64,000 nucleotides of DNA. Source: Paucibacter sp. DJ2R-2. GTDB lineage: Bacteria > Pseudomonadota > Gammaproteobacteria > Burkholderiales > Burkholderiaceae_C. The notes under the pieces are model-generated. The model ran no database searches and was not told the origin of the DNA. It was given only the letters and a program-made list of their open reading frames with translations. Where the stretch lies: contig NZ_JAJIRT010000006.1 in NCBI RefSeq assembly GCF_025717675.1, positions 62,001-126,000 on the forward strand. The letters are read 5' to 3'. The translations under genes were made by a program, and so were the position numbers. Below, in pieces: positions 27,707-37,562 of the stretch. Every line of letters begins with the position of its first letter. The first letter of the stretch is position 1.

Positions 27707-29226
27707 ACGCTGCTCCCTGGCCTGGCGGCCTGACAATGTTCGGCGATATAGGCGGCCTGGGTGGGCATGGCCTGCACGCAGCGGGCGATCACCTGTTTCA
27801 CATGCACCATCAGCTCCAGGGCTTCAGCCTTGGGCGTTTGCTCGGCCAGCGGGTGGTAGCCCTGCGGCCGTATGCCTTGGCCATTCATGACCTGCAGCCA
27901 GCTGAGTTCGGCAAACAGCTCATCGCCCTCGCGGACGATGCGGCCGTTGCTGCGGTAGAGGTCCATCTTGTGCTGCAGCGTGGCCGGCACTTCCATCTGG
28001 CGGCAGTGGTCCCAGAACGGAGAATCGTCCCGCGCCGTGGCCTTGTAGTGCAGGATGATGAAGTCGCGGATGCGCTCGTATTCGAACTGGGTCTGGCGGT
28101 TGTACTCGGCCCGCTCGGCCGCATCGAAACCGCGGTGCGGGAACAGGCTGATCAGGCGCGCCAGCGCCGTCTGGATCAGGTGGATGCTGGTCGACTCCAG
28201 GGGTTCCAGAAACCCGCCTGCCAGGCCAATCGCCACGCAGTTCAGGTGCCAGGCCAGCTCACGCCGGCCCGGCTGGAAATGGATCAGCCTCGGCTCGGCC
28301 AGGGGTTTGCCGTCGAGATGCTGCAGCAGCAGGTCCTGCGCTTGCGCATCGGTGGTGAAGGTGCTGGCGTAAACATGGCCGTTGCCGACGCGATGCTGCA
28401 GCGGGATGCGCCACTGCCAGCCGGCATCGTGCGCCGTGGCCCGGGTCATGGGCAGCAGCGGCCCGGCCGATTCACTGGGCACGGCGACCGCCCGGTCACA
28501 AGGCAGCCAATGCGACCAGTCCTCATAGCCGACCTTCATGGTCTGAGCCATCAGCAGGGCCCGCATGCCGGTGCAGTCGAGGAAGAAGTCGCCTTCAATC
28601 CGTTCCCCGCTGTCCAGCAGCAAGGCGCTGAGATGGCCCTGCCCGCCGGCCCGCTGCACCTCAACCACCCTGCCCTCGGTTCGGATCACGCCGCGCTGCT
28701 CGGCCAGGCGACGCAGGAAGCGGGCATAGAGCGCGGCGTCAAACTGATAGGCGCTGGCAATGTCCGCCAAGGGCGAGCCGGCCATCTCGGGCCGGGCGCG
28801 CATGAACTTGGCCTGGCGTGGCGCTGCGGTGTTGATCGAGTAGTCGCCCAGCTCGCTCACCAGGCCTTCGCGGCGCAGGCGCAGCCATTGCTGGTAGAAG
28901 CCGACCCGACCGAAGTCCTGGCCGAAGCTGCCGAAGCCATGGATGTAGCGCTCGCCCAAAGCCCCCCAGTTGACGAATTCGATGCCCAGCTTGAAGGTGC
29001 CTTGCGTGGCTCGGATGAACTCGTTCTCATCGATGCCCAGGGCGGCATTGAAATTCTTGATGTTCGGGATGGTGGCTTCGCCGACGCCGATGCTGCCGAT
29101 CTCCTCCGATTCGACCAGATGGATCTGGCAGTCCGCCGGCAGCAGCGTGGACAGCGCCGCAGCGCTCATCCAACCCGCGGTGCCGCCGCCCGCAATGACG
29201 ATGCGGCGCAAGGTGTGTACGCTCAT
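27703..29226 (-). CDS. Flavin-dependent tryptophan-halogenase family protein
   Basis: A 507-residue FAD-dependent halogenase-family protein. The FAD motif GGGTAGW (residues 13-19) and the family-specific WQWRIP (Trp270-Trp272-Ile-Pro275) are intact. Lys79 (in GTFKLGIEF) and Glu344 (in EPLESTS) fall at the positions of the catalytic Lys79 and Glu346 of PrnA, so it looks competent for hypohalous-acid chemistry. No signal peptide, so cytoplasmic. It is coupled to the secreted phosphatase-fold gene downstream (ATGA) and follows the importer ATPase by 63 nt. Related genes near TonB receptors have been found to act on free indole-like substrates; what this one does in a glucan operon is unexplained. 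Confidence 0.92.
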   Translation of the reverse strand: MSVHTLRRIVIAGGGTAGWMSAAALSTLLPADCQIHLVESEEIGSIGVGEATIPNIKNFNAALGIDENEFIRATQGTFKLGIEFVNWGALGERYIHGFGSFGQDFGRVGFYQQWLRLRREGLVSELGDYSINTAAPRQAKFMRARPEMAGSPLADIASAYQFDAALYARFLRRLAEQRGVIRTEGRVVEVQRAGGQGHLSALLLDSGERIEGDFFLDCTGMRALLMAQTMKVGYEDWSHWLPCDRAVAVPSESAGPLLPMTRATAHDAGWQWRIPLQHRVGNGHVYASTFTTDAQAQDLLLQHLDGKPLAEPRLIHFQPGRRELAWHLNCVAIGLAGGFLEPLESTSIHLIQTALARLISLFPHRGFDAAERAEYNRQTQFEYERIRDFIILHYKATARDDSPFWDHCRQMEVPATLQHKMDLYRSNGRIVREGDELFAELSWLQVMNGQGIRPQGYHPLAEQTPKAEALELMVHVKQVIARCVQAMPTQAAYIAEHCQAARPGSSV

Positions 29227-29289
29227 GGGAACAGCTCCGCCAGACCTGGCATGAGAAGTGTCAAAAAGGGGGCAGAAGAACGCGGCGCC

Positions 29290-30399
<1,110 letters not shown>

Positions 30400-30410
30400 T
30401 GTTCTCTCAA

Positions 30411-31319
30411 TCAACCTTTGACCGCGCCGGCCGCAATGCCGCGCACAAACCAGCGTCCGGAGACGAAATAGACCAGCAGCGGCACCATGGAGGTGAGGAT
30501 GGTGGCCGCCATGTTCACGTTGTAGAGCCGCTCGCCCGTGGTGGTGTTGATGACGTTGTTCAGCTGCACCGTCATCGGCAGATGCTCGCGGCCGGCGAAG
30601 ACCAGGCCGAGGATGTAGTCATTCCAGACCCCGGTCACCTGCATGATGGCCGCGACCACGATGATGGGCGTGGACATGGGCAGCATCAGCTGGACAAAGA
30701 TGCGCCAGAAGCCGCCGCCGTCGATGCGCGCCGCCTTGAACAACTCCTGCGGGATGGCGCTGTAGTAGTTGCGGAACAGCAAGGTCATCACCGGCATGCT
30801 GAAGATCAGATGCACGGCCACGATGCCGGGCAGCGAGCTGTAGAGGCCCACGGCCGCCATCACCTTGACCAGCGGGTAAATCATCACCTGCACGGGAATG
30901 AAGGCGCCCAGCATCAGGATGCCGAACAGCACATTGGCGCCGCGTGGCCGCCAGAAACTCAGCGCGTAGCCGTTCAAGGCGCCGATCAAGACCGGCAGGA
31001 TGGTGCTGGGCACGACGATGGCGACCGAGTTCCAGAAACCGGCGCTGATGCCCTCGCAGGACACCCCCGTGCAGACCTCGCTCCAGGCCGCACGCCAGGG
31101 CTCCAGCGTGGCCGCCATGGGCAGGGCGAAAAGCTGGCCCAGGCGGATCTCCTCCATGGTCTTGAAGGAGGTGACCAGCATGATGTAGAGCGGGGCCAGG
31201 AAAAACAGGGCCGCGGTCAACAAGAAGGCATAGATGCCCCAGCGGGCCGGATTGAAGCGCCCCCGCGCCTGAGCGCGACGGGCCGCTTGGGCTTTCATTG
31301 CAATGGCTGAGTGGCTCAT
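30411..31319 (-). CDS. Sugar ABC permease (MalG/carbohydrate type 2)
   Basis: A 302-residue inner-membrane permease with about six helices. The ATPase-docking EAA loop is [18 protein letters not shown] and the C-terminus [14 protein letters not shown] is typical for the MalG-like member of a pair. Its ATG overlaps the stop of the partner permease (ATGA). It probably imports gluco-oligosaccharides or glucose released by the surrounding GH5, GH3 and GH30 enzymes; the closest systems by overall pattern are glucose/mannose-type importers. Confidence 0.9.
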   Translation of the reverse strand: MSHSAIAMKAQAARRAQARGRFNPARWGIYAFLLTAALFFLAPLYIMLVTSFKTMEEIRLGQLFALPMAATLEPWRAAWSEVCTGVSCEGISAGFWNSVAIVVPSTILPVLIGALNGYALSFWRPRGANVLFGILMLGAFIPVQVMIYPLVKVMAAVGLYSSLPGIVAVHLIFSMPVMTLLFRNYYSAIPQELFKAARIDGGGFWRIFVQLMLPMSTPIIVVAAIMQVTGVWNDYILGLVFAGREHLPMTVQLNNVINTTTGERLYNVNMAATILTSMVPLLVYFVSGRWFVRGIAAGAVKG

Positions 31320-32227
31320 GCGCCCTTCCCCTTCATCGCCCCGTTGCTTCGAGCACGGCTGCGGGCGTAGAAAAACGGCGCCACCAGGGCCAGCACCGTC
31401 AGCAGCAGCACGATGGCGCCGGCCGAGGCCAGGGCCACATTGGCGCGGCCAAAGAGGTGGTCCATGATGAATTTGGCCGGCACATCGCTGGCCGTGCCGG
31501 GCCCGCCCTGGGTCATGGCCGCCACGGCATCGAACACCTTGACCGCCGCAGTGAAGAGCAGCACGAAGACCGTGGCGAACGAAGCGCCGAGCATGGGCAG
31601 GACGATGGACAGGTAGACACGCCAGGGCTTGATGCCGTCGATGCGGGCGGCCTTCCAGATGTCCTCATCGATGCCGCGCAGGCCGGCCAGCAGCAGGGCC
31701 ATCACCAGGCCCGAGGCCTGCCAGACCGAGGCAATCACCACGGTGTAGATGACCTTGTCCTGGTCGATGATCCAGTCGAAGGTGAAGTTCTCGAAGCCCA
31801 TCTGCCGCACCGCCTGCTGGATGCCGTCGGTGGGATTGAGCACCCACTGCCAGACCAGGCCGGTGGCCACGAAGGACATGGCGTAGGGATAAAGAAAGAT
31901 GGTGCGCAAAAGCCCTTCGCCACGCACCTTCTGGTCGATGAACACGGCCAGCAAGAAGCCGATCACCATGCAGGCCAGGATAAAGAGCAGACCGTAAACG
32001 GCCAGGTTCTCGAGCGAGAGCAGCCAGCGCTCGTTGCCGAACAGGCGCTCGTACTGGGCCAGGCCGACGAAGTCGTCCTTGGGGAAGGTGCGTGAGCTGC
32101 TCAGCGAAACGCGCAGGCTCCACAGCACCGCACCGAGGTAGCCCAGCAGCACTGTCAGCGCCATGGGCAGCAAGGCCGCCCAGGGTGTGAGCCTGCGAAA
32201 GATTGAAAGCCGTGGTTTGCTCGACAT
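31316..32227 (-). CDS. Sugar ABC permease (MalF/UgpA type)
   Basis: A 303-residue permease partner. Hydrophobic helices start at about residue 15; GLVWQWVLNP and the EAA loop DEDIWKAARIDGIKPWRVY identify it. Unlike the 507-residue MalF-like protein at 5.9-7.5 kb it lacks a long periplasmic loop, so it is the generic short type. It starts 13 nt after the binding-protein stop and overlaps the next permease by 4 nt. Confidence 0.9.
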   Translation of the reverse strand: MSSKPRLSIFRRLTPWAALLPMALTVLLGYLGAVLWSLRVSLSSSRTFPKDDFVGLAQYERLFGNERWLLSLENLAVYGLLFILACMVIGFLLAVFIDQKVRGEGLLRTIFLYPYAMSFVATGLVWQWVLNPTDGIQQAVRQMGFENFTFDWIIDQDKVIYTVVIASVWQASGLVMALLLAGLRGIDEDIWKAARIDGIKPWRVYLSIVLPMLGASFATVFVLLFTAAVKVFDAVAAMTQGGPGTASDVPAKFIMDHLFGRANVALASAGAIVLLLTVLALVAPFFYARSRARSNGAMKGKGA

Positions 32228-32240
32228 CAGTGGCTGGCCA

Positions 32241-33530
32241 TCAGTTGCTGTTGAGCGCAGAGATCAGGTCTTTCTGCACTTTCTCGACCGGGATGTTGCG
32301 GTTCCAGTAAGCGGTGACGATGTCCTGCATGGCGCCGTTTTGATCCGGCGTCAGGTAGACCTCGCCATTGCCCAGGTGCCGCGACTTGTCCTTCATGATG
32401 GCCACGCCCTGCTGGCCGCAGAAATCGAGCTGGCTGGCATCGACATCGCTGCGCGCCGGGATCGAACCCTTCTTGATGCTGAAGGCAATCTGCGTGGCCG
32501 GTGAGGTGGCCACGGTGGCCAGCAGCTTCTGCGCCTTGATGGCCTCGGGCAGGTTGGTCTTGGGGAAGACCAAGACATCACCCTGGATGATGTAGGGCGA
32601 GTTGGGGCCGAAGCCGGCGATGCAGCCATAGTCGCGCCCGGCTTCCTGTTTGGCCAGGGCGAATTCGCCCTTGGCCCAGTCGCCCATGAACTGCACACCG
32701 GCCTTGCCATTGATCAGCAAGGCGGTGGCATCGTTCCAGTTCCGGCCCGGCGAGCCCTTGTCCACATAGGACTGCAAGCGTTTGAAGCTCAGCAGCACGT
32801 TCTTGAACTCGGGTGACATGATGGCCTTGGGGTCGCGGTCGCGCATGACCTTGAGGTAGAGCTCGCGGCCGCCGACGTTGCTGAGCACGGCGGCAAACAC
32901 CGTGTTGTCTTGCCAAGGCTGGCCGCCATGGGCCAGGCCGATCAGGCCCGCAGCCTTGAGCTTGTCGAGCGCGGCAAAGAGCTCGTCCATGGTCTTGGGC
33001 TCGGCCGCGATGCCAGCCTTCTTGAAGGCGGCCTTGGAGGTCCAGATCCAGGCCGGCATGTGGATGTTGACCGGCGCGGCATAGAAATGGCCCTTGACTT
33101 TGATGACCTTGAGCACCGTCTCGGGCAGGACCTGCTCCCATTTGCCGGCGGCGGCGGCCTCGTCGATGTTGTTCAGCAAGCCCTGGTCCACCACATCGAG
33201 GAACTGCTTGGAGGTATTGAACTGGGCGGCGGTCGGCGGGTTGCCGCCGATGATGCGGTTGATCGCCACCGAGCGTGCCTGCTCGCCCAAGGCCACGGCC
33301 GTGTCCTTCCAGGCGCCACCGGCGGCGCTGTAGGCGTCGGCCAGGGCCTTGACGGCGGCCGACTCGCCGCCCGAGGTCCACCAGTGGATGACTTCGGCCT
33401 TCAGCGGTGCTGCAGCAGGCGCAGCAGCCGGCTTGGTCTGCGCCTGGGCCGCTGCGGCAGCGCCAGCGAGAGTGGCAGTCGCGGCGAGCAAAAGGGCCAG
33501 CTTGCCCCAGACATGGTTCGCGTGTTTCAT
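32241..33530 (-). CDS. Periplasmic sugar-binding protein (family 1)
   Basis: A 429-residue solute-binding protein with a Sec signal peptide ending AAAQAQ. The mature part begins EVIHWWTSGGESAAVKALADAY, as in glucose/mannose-type binding proteins, and carries GLAHGGQPWQD and VQFMGDWAKGEFALAKQEAG. The ATG at 33530 overlaps the GH1 stop (ATGA); the frame is open upstream but inside GH1. It serves the two permeases and ATPase downstream. A paralogue with the same WWTSGGE, LAHGGQ-WQD and QLMGDWAKGEF blocks is at 45468 without permeases, beside a two-component system. Confidence 0.9.
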   Translation of the reverse strand: MKHANHVWGKLALLLAATATLAGAAAAAQAQTKPAAAPAAAPLKAEVIHWWTSGGESAAVKALADAYSAAGGAWKDTAVALGEQARSVAINRIIGGNPPTAAQFNTSKQFLDVVDQGLLNNIDEAAAAGKWEQVLPETVLKVIKVKGHFYAAPVNIHMPAWIWTSKAAFKKAGIAAEPKTMDELFAALDKLKAAGLIGLAHGGQPWQDNTVFAAVLSNVGGRELYLKVMRDRDPKAIMSPEFKNVLLSFKRLQSYVDKGSPGRNWNDATALLINGKAGVQFMGDWAKGEFALAKQEAGRDYGCIAGFGPNSPYIIQGDVLVFPKTNLPEAIKAQKLLATVATSPATQIAFSIKKGSIPARSDVDASQLDFCGQQGVAIMKDKSRHLGNGEVYLTPDQNGAMQDIVTAYWNRNIPVEKVQKDLISALNSN

Positions 33531-34909
33531 CGGTCCGCCTCTCCAGGCTGCAGGAACTGGGCATACCACTGGCCGCTGGCCTTCAGGGTACGTTGCTGGG
33601 TTTCAAAGTCGACGTAGCTCAAACCGAAGCGGCGCAGATAGCCCTCGGCCCATTCAAAGTTGTCGAGCAGGCTCCAGGCGAAATAACCTTTCAAGGGCAC
33701 GCCGGCCGCCATGGCGCGCTGGGCGGCGGCCAGATGGCGCTGCAGATAGCTGCGGCGCTGCACATCCTCAACACGGCCATCGGGCAACATCTCGTCCTCG
33801 AAGGTCGAACCGTTCTCGGTCAGGTAGACGCAGGACGGCGCGTAGTCGCGCTGGATGCGGGTCAGCAGGGTGACCATGCCTTCCGGGTCCACCTCCCAGC
33901 CGAAGGCGGTGCGCTCCACGCCGGGCGTCTCGACCACGCGGGTGGCGATGGGCGCCAAGCCCGGGGCGTTTTCTATCCGCTCAGGGAAGTAGTAATTGAC
34001 GCCCAGGAAATCGGTGGGCGTGGCAATCTCGCGCAGATCATTGCTGAGCAGCTGCGGCGCATCCGAACCCAGCAAGGCCAGCACATCCTCGGGGTAGCCG
34101 CGGCCGTGTAGCGGGTCCAGGAACCAGCGGTTGCGCAGGCCGTCGTGGCGGATCGCGGCGGCGGCATCCTCGGCGCTGTCGCTGGCCGGCGAGATCGGGT
34201 GCAGGCTCAGGGTGATGCCGACTTGCGCGCCAGGAACCATGCGCTTGATCAGCGGCACGGCGCGGCCATGCGAGAGCAGCAGGTGGTGGCAGACCAGCAA
34301 GGCGGTCTTGTGGTCCTTCAGGCCCGGCGCATGGTTGCCTTCGAAGTTGCCGAGGAAGGCGGTGCAATACGGTTCGTTGTGGGTGATCCAGTGCTTGACC
34401 CGGTCACCCAGGCGGCGCGTCACCAGTTCCGTGTACTCGAGGAAGGCGTCGACCGTGGCCCGGTTGGCCCAACCGCCCTGCTCCTGCAGGGCCTGCGGCA
34501 GGTCCCAGTGGTAGAGCGTGGCCCAGGGTTGCAGGCCGCGCTCCAGCATGCCGTCGACCAGGCGGGAATAGTAATCCAAACCCTTTTCATTGACGGCACC
34601 GCGGCCCTGCGGCAACAGGCGCGGCCAGGCGATGGAGAAGCGGTAGGCATTCACGCCCAGCTGCTTTGCCATGTCCAGGTCTTCGGGCCAGCGGTGGTAG
34701 TGGTCACAGGCGACGGCGCCGCTGCTGCCGTCGCGGATGCGGCCGGGTTCGCTGCAGAAACGGTCCCAGATGGATTCGCCACGGCCGTCTTCCTGCGCCG
34801 CGCCTTCGATCTGGTAAGAGGAGGTGGAACAGCCCCAGCGGAAATCGCTGGGAAAGTCGCGGCGCAGAACGCTGGCGCCGCTGTGGCTGGGGTCGGTCTT
34901 GAAATTCAT
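33527..34909 (-). CDS. GH1 beta-glucosidase, cytoplasmic
   Basis: A 460-residue family 1 beta-glucosidase splitting cellobiose- or laminaribiose-like oligomers. FRWGCSTSSYQIEGA at the N-terminus, acid/base Glu179 in THNEP and nucleophile Glu365 in LTENGS are intact, as is the SLLDNFEWAEGY substrate loop. No signal peptide. ATG at 34909 gives the standard start 2 nt after the GH3 stop; a longer frame runs to 35167 inside GH3 and is ignored. Position before the importer genes suggests it acts on the imported oligomers. Confidence 0.95.
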   Translation of the reverse strand: MNFKTDPSHSGASVLRRDFPSDFRWGCSTSSYQIEGAAQEDGRGESIWDRFCSEPGRIRDGSSGAVACDHYHRWPEDLDMAKQLGVNAYRFSIAWPRLLPQGRGAVNEKGLDYYSRLVDGMLERGLQPWATLYHWDLPQALQEQGGWANRATVDAFLEYTELVTRRLGDRVKHWITHNEPYCTAFLGNFEGNHAPGLKDHKTALLVCHHLLLSHGRAVPLIKRMVPGAQVGITLSLHPISPASDSAEDAAAAIRHDGLRNRWFLDPLHGRGYPEDVLALLGSDAPQLLSNDLREIATPTDFLGVNYYFPERIENAPGLAPIATRVVETPGVERTAFGWEVDPEGMVTLLTRIQRDYAPSCVYLTENGSTFEDEMLPDGRVEDVQRRSYLQRHLAAAQRAMAAGVPLKGYFAWSLLDNFEWAEGYLRRFGLSYVDFETQQRTLKASGQWYAQFLQPGEADR

Positions 34910-34911
34910 GG

Positions 34912-37479
34912 TCAGGGAGCGGGAGAAAATTGGGTGCAGCTCAAAGCATCGGGCTCTTGGGCCGCGCCGGCACGCACGCGGATGTTGGCGAAGGCGGCGG
35001 CAAACGGAGCGTCGGCCGTCAGGCTGAAGGGCGCGCCGATGCGGCTCAGGTCCGCACCTTGGGCGGCGAAGCAGGCGAGCGGGATCTTCAGGCTGTGGCG
35101 CTGCCCGGTGGGCAAAGCGCTGATCACGCGCTGCAGATCCAGCGTGCCGCCACAGCCCGGGCCGCATTCCATGCGCAGGCGCACGGGGCGCTGCGGCGCC
35201 TGCTCCGGCAGCAGGTCAAACACCAGAGCAGGTGCGGGGTAGACGGTCAGATCAGCTTGCTGGTTGGAGCCGATGTGGAAGGTGGCCGGGCCCATCCAGA
35301 CCAGGCGCTTGGCATCTTGCTGGGTGTTGATCTGGGTGGTCGAGACCCGGATCGCTGGTTGTTCGGCCGGGGCTTCCAGCACTGCATTGAGGTCGGAGCC
35401 GAGGCCGCGATTGGGCCAAGCGCCGCTGGGGCTGCCCACATGCATCTGGTACGGGCCCTGCCCCGTCTGGCGGAAGATCAACAGCTCTTTGGAGACATCG
35501 CAGCCGCCGCTGCGCTCGCTGACCGGCAGCTGCCGCACGGCACCCGGCTTGGCATAGCTGAGGCCATAGCCCGGCTTGAACAAGGGTGGGCTCTTGGCGC
35601 TGACGCAGGGCGCCGAGGGCCAGGCAAAGGGCAGCTTGGCGCGGAAGTCCTGCGCCGGCTGACCGGCCGCGTTCTTGAACAAGAGATCGGCCACGCCCGC
35701 ACCTTCGCTGCCCGGCAACCAGGCGGCGACGAAGGCATCGGACAGGTTGAGCAAGTCATTCGCGTAGACCGTGCGGCCACTCAGGAAGACGCTGATCACC
35801 GGCACACCGCGGCCGCTGACGGCGCGCAGCACGGCCAGATCTTCCGGGTAGCGCCGGCTGTGCTGCAGGGTGCTGGAGGGCGAGATGTCGCCCACCCCTT
35901 CGGCGTAGGGGGTCTCGCCGATAACAGCGATGACGGCATCGAACTGGCGCGGGTCCACACCGGCGCCATCGGCGCTGAAGCTCACATGCGCCGCGCCGGC
36001 AAGCTCACGAATGCCCGACAAGATGGACTGCGAAGCCGGGAAGTCGGCGTTCTGCGTGTCCGTGCCCTGCCAGGTCATGCTCCAGCCACCGGCCTGGTTG
36101 GCCAGGCTGTCGGCGCTCTTGCCGACCACCAGAATGCGCTTGCCTTGGGCCAGCGGCAGCGCGCCGCGCTCGTTCTTCAGCAGCACCAGGGTCTGGCGCA
36201 CGGCACGGCGAGCCAAATCGCGGGCCAGCAAGGCCTCAGGTCTACCGGCCACCACGCTTTGGCGCGGCGAGGTCTCGAACAGGCCGGCGCGCAGCTTGAC
36301 GCGCAGGATGCGCGTCACCGCATCGTCGATGCGCGACATTGGGATCTCACCGCGCTCGACCTGGGCGATGGTGTTCTGGATGAAGGCACGCCAGTCCTCG
36401 GGGACCATCACCATGTCGATGCCGGCCTTGATGGCCTGCGGGCAGCTGCTGTCTCGGCAACCGGGCACCTGGCTGATGCCGTTCCAGTCGGACACGACCA
36501 AGCCGTCAAAACCCATCTTCTGCTTCAAAGCCACGGTCAGCAGCTCATGGCTGCCGTGCATCTTGCCGTAGTCCTGGGCACCCGGCTTGGCAGCCACATC
36601 GGTCCAGCTGTGGAAGGAGGCCATGACCGTCTGCACACCGGTCGCCAGCGTGGCGTAATAGCCTTGGCCGTGCACATTGATCATCTGCGATCGGCTGACC
36701 AGGCTGTGGCCCTGGTCGCGGCCGAACTCGGTGCTGCCGTCGCCGATGAAATGCTTGGCCGTGGCTACCACCCGGCTGCTGTCGCCGAGCCGGCCTTGCA
36801 GACCGCGCACCGATGCGGCACCCAGGCGCGCCACCACCATGGGGTCGGCGGAAAAGCTCTCATAGGTGCGGCCCCAGCGCGCATCCTGTGCCACGGCCAG
36901 CGTCGGCGCGAACACCCACTGGATGCCGGTGGCGCGCACCGCGCGCGCCGTGGCCGCGCCGATCTCTTCCACCAAGGCCGCGTCACCCGCGGCACCCAGG
37001 CCGATGTTGTGCGGGAACAAGGTGGCGCCACGCACATTGCCATGGCCGTGCACGGCATCCGTGCCCCAGATGATGGGAATGGGCGTGCGCGCGCCGCTGG
37101 CAATCAAGGCCTCGTGGTAAGCCTGGGACAGGGCCACCCACTCGGCCACCGAAGCCTCGCGCTTGTTGCCCGGCCAGGCGCCGCCGCCATTGAGCACCGA
37201 GCCTATGTGATAACGGCCCGCCTCCTCGGGCGTGATGTACTTGATCTCGGGCTGGGTCATCTGCCCGACCTTCTCCGCCAGGCTCATGCCGGCGACGATG
37301 GCCCGGATGCGCGCCTCCATGGCCGGGTCGGCGAAGACGGCGCTTTTCACGGCGGGCCAGTCTTTCAGCAGGCGCGGCGCAGCCTCGGCCGGGCCGGTGG
37401 CGCAGAACAAGGCGGCCGCGCAAGCCAAGAGGCTTGGCACATGCCGACGGACAGGGGCTGGGGCTGGGGCTGGATGCAT
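34912..37479 (-). CDS. GH3 exo-beta-glucosidase, exported
   Basis: An 855-residue family 3 enzyme. A signal peptide ends around GPAEAA. The two-domain GH3 core includes GTDAVHGHGNVRGATLFPHNIGL, KHFIGDG (about 242-248) and the nucleophile Asp331 in VVSDWNG, with the alpha/beta sandwich domain after about residue 420. A C-terminal beta-rich extension (about 640-855) resembles the carbohydrate-binding domain of large exo-1,3/1,4-beta-glucanases. ATG at 37479 with GGGAAAG before it is preferred. An 83-nt gap separates it from the GH5 gene upstream. Periplasmic or outer-face release of glucose from beta-glucan is the likely role. Confidence 0.94.
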   Translation of the reverse strand: MHPAPAPAPVRRHVPSLLACAAALFCATGPAEAAPRLLKDWPAVKSAVFADPAMEARIRAIVAGMSLAEKVGQMTQPEIKYITPEEAGRYHIGSVLNGGGAWPGNKREASVAEWVALSQAYHEALIASGARTPIPIIWGTDAVHGHGNVRGATLFPHNIGLGAAGDAALVEEIGAATARAVRATGIQWVFAPTLAVAQDARWGRTYESFSADPMVVARLGAASVRGLQGRLGDSSRVVATAKHFIGDGSTEFGRDQGHSLVSRSQMINVHGQGYYATLATGVQTVMASFHSWTDVAAKPGAQDYGKMHGSHELLTVALKQKMGFDGLVVSDWNGISQVPGCRDSSCPQAIKAGIDMVMVPEDWRAFIQNTIAQVERGEIPMSRIDDAVTRILRVKLRAGLFETSPRQSVVAGRPEALLARDLARRAVRQTLVLLKNERGALPLAQGKRILVVGKSADSLANQAGGWSMTWQGTDTQNADFPASQSILSGIRELAGAAHVSFSADGAGVDPRQFDAVIAVIGETPYAEGVGDISPSSTLQHSRRYPEDLAVLRAVSGRGVPVISVFLSGRTVYANDLLNLSDAFVAAWLPGSEGAGVADLLFKNAAGQPAQDFRAKLPFAWPSAPCVSAKSPPLFKPGYGLSYAKPGAVRQLPVSERSGGCDVSKELLIFRQTGQGPYQMHVGSPSGAWPNRGLGSDLNAVLEAPAEQPAIRVSTTQINTQQDAKRLVWMGPATFHIGSNQQADLTVYPAPALVFDLLPEQAPQRPVRLRMECGPGCGGTLDLQRVISALPTGQRHSLKIPLACFAAQGADLSRIGAPFSLTADAPFAAAFANIRVRAGAAQEPDALSCTQFSPAP

Positions 37480-37562
37480 GGTTCTTTCCCTCAAAAGTCG
37501 CGTTCAGGTGCTCGTCTGGAGTATCCGGGCAGACCCCGGCTGTTCCCTATGGCGCCTTACCC

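Noticed and set aside
27703-29226. Natural-product biosynthetic cluster around the halogenase
   Set aside because: No synthetase, polyketide or tailoring gene lies nearby; all neighbours are sugar-utilisation genes.
34910-35167. N-terminal extension of the GH1 gene
   Set aside because: Lies wholly inside GH3 and adds an Arg-rich stretch not found in GH1 enzymes; the start at 34909 is normal.
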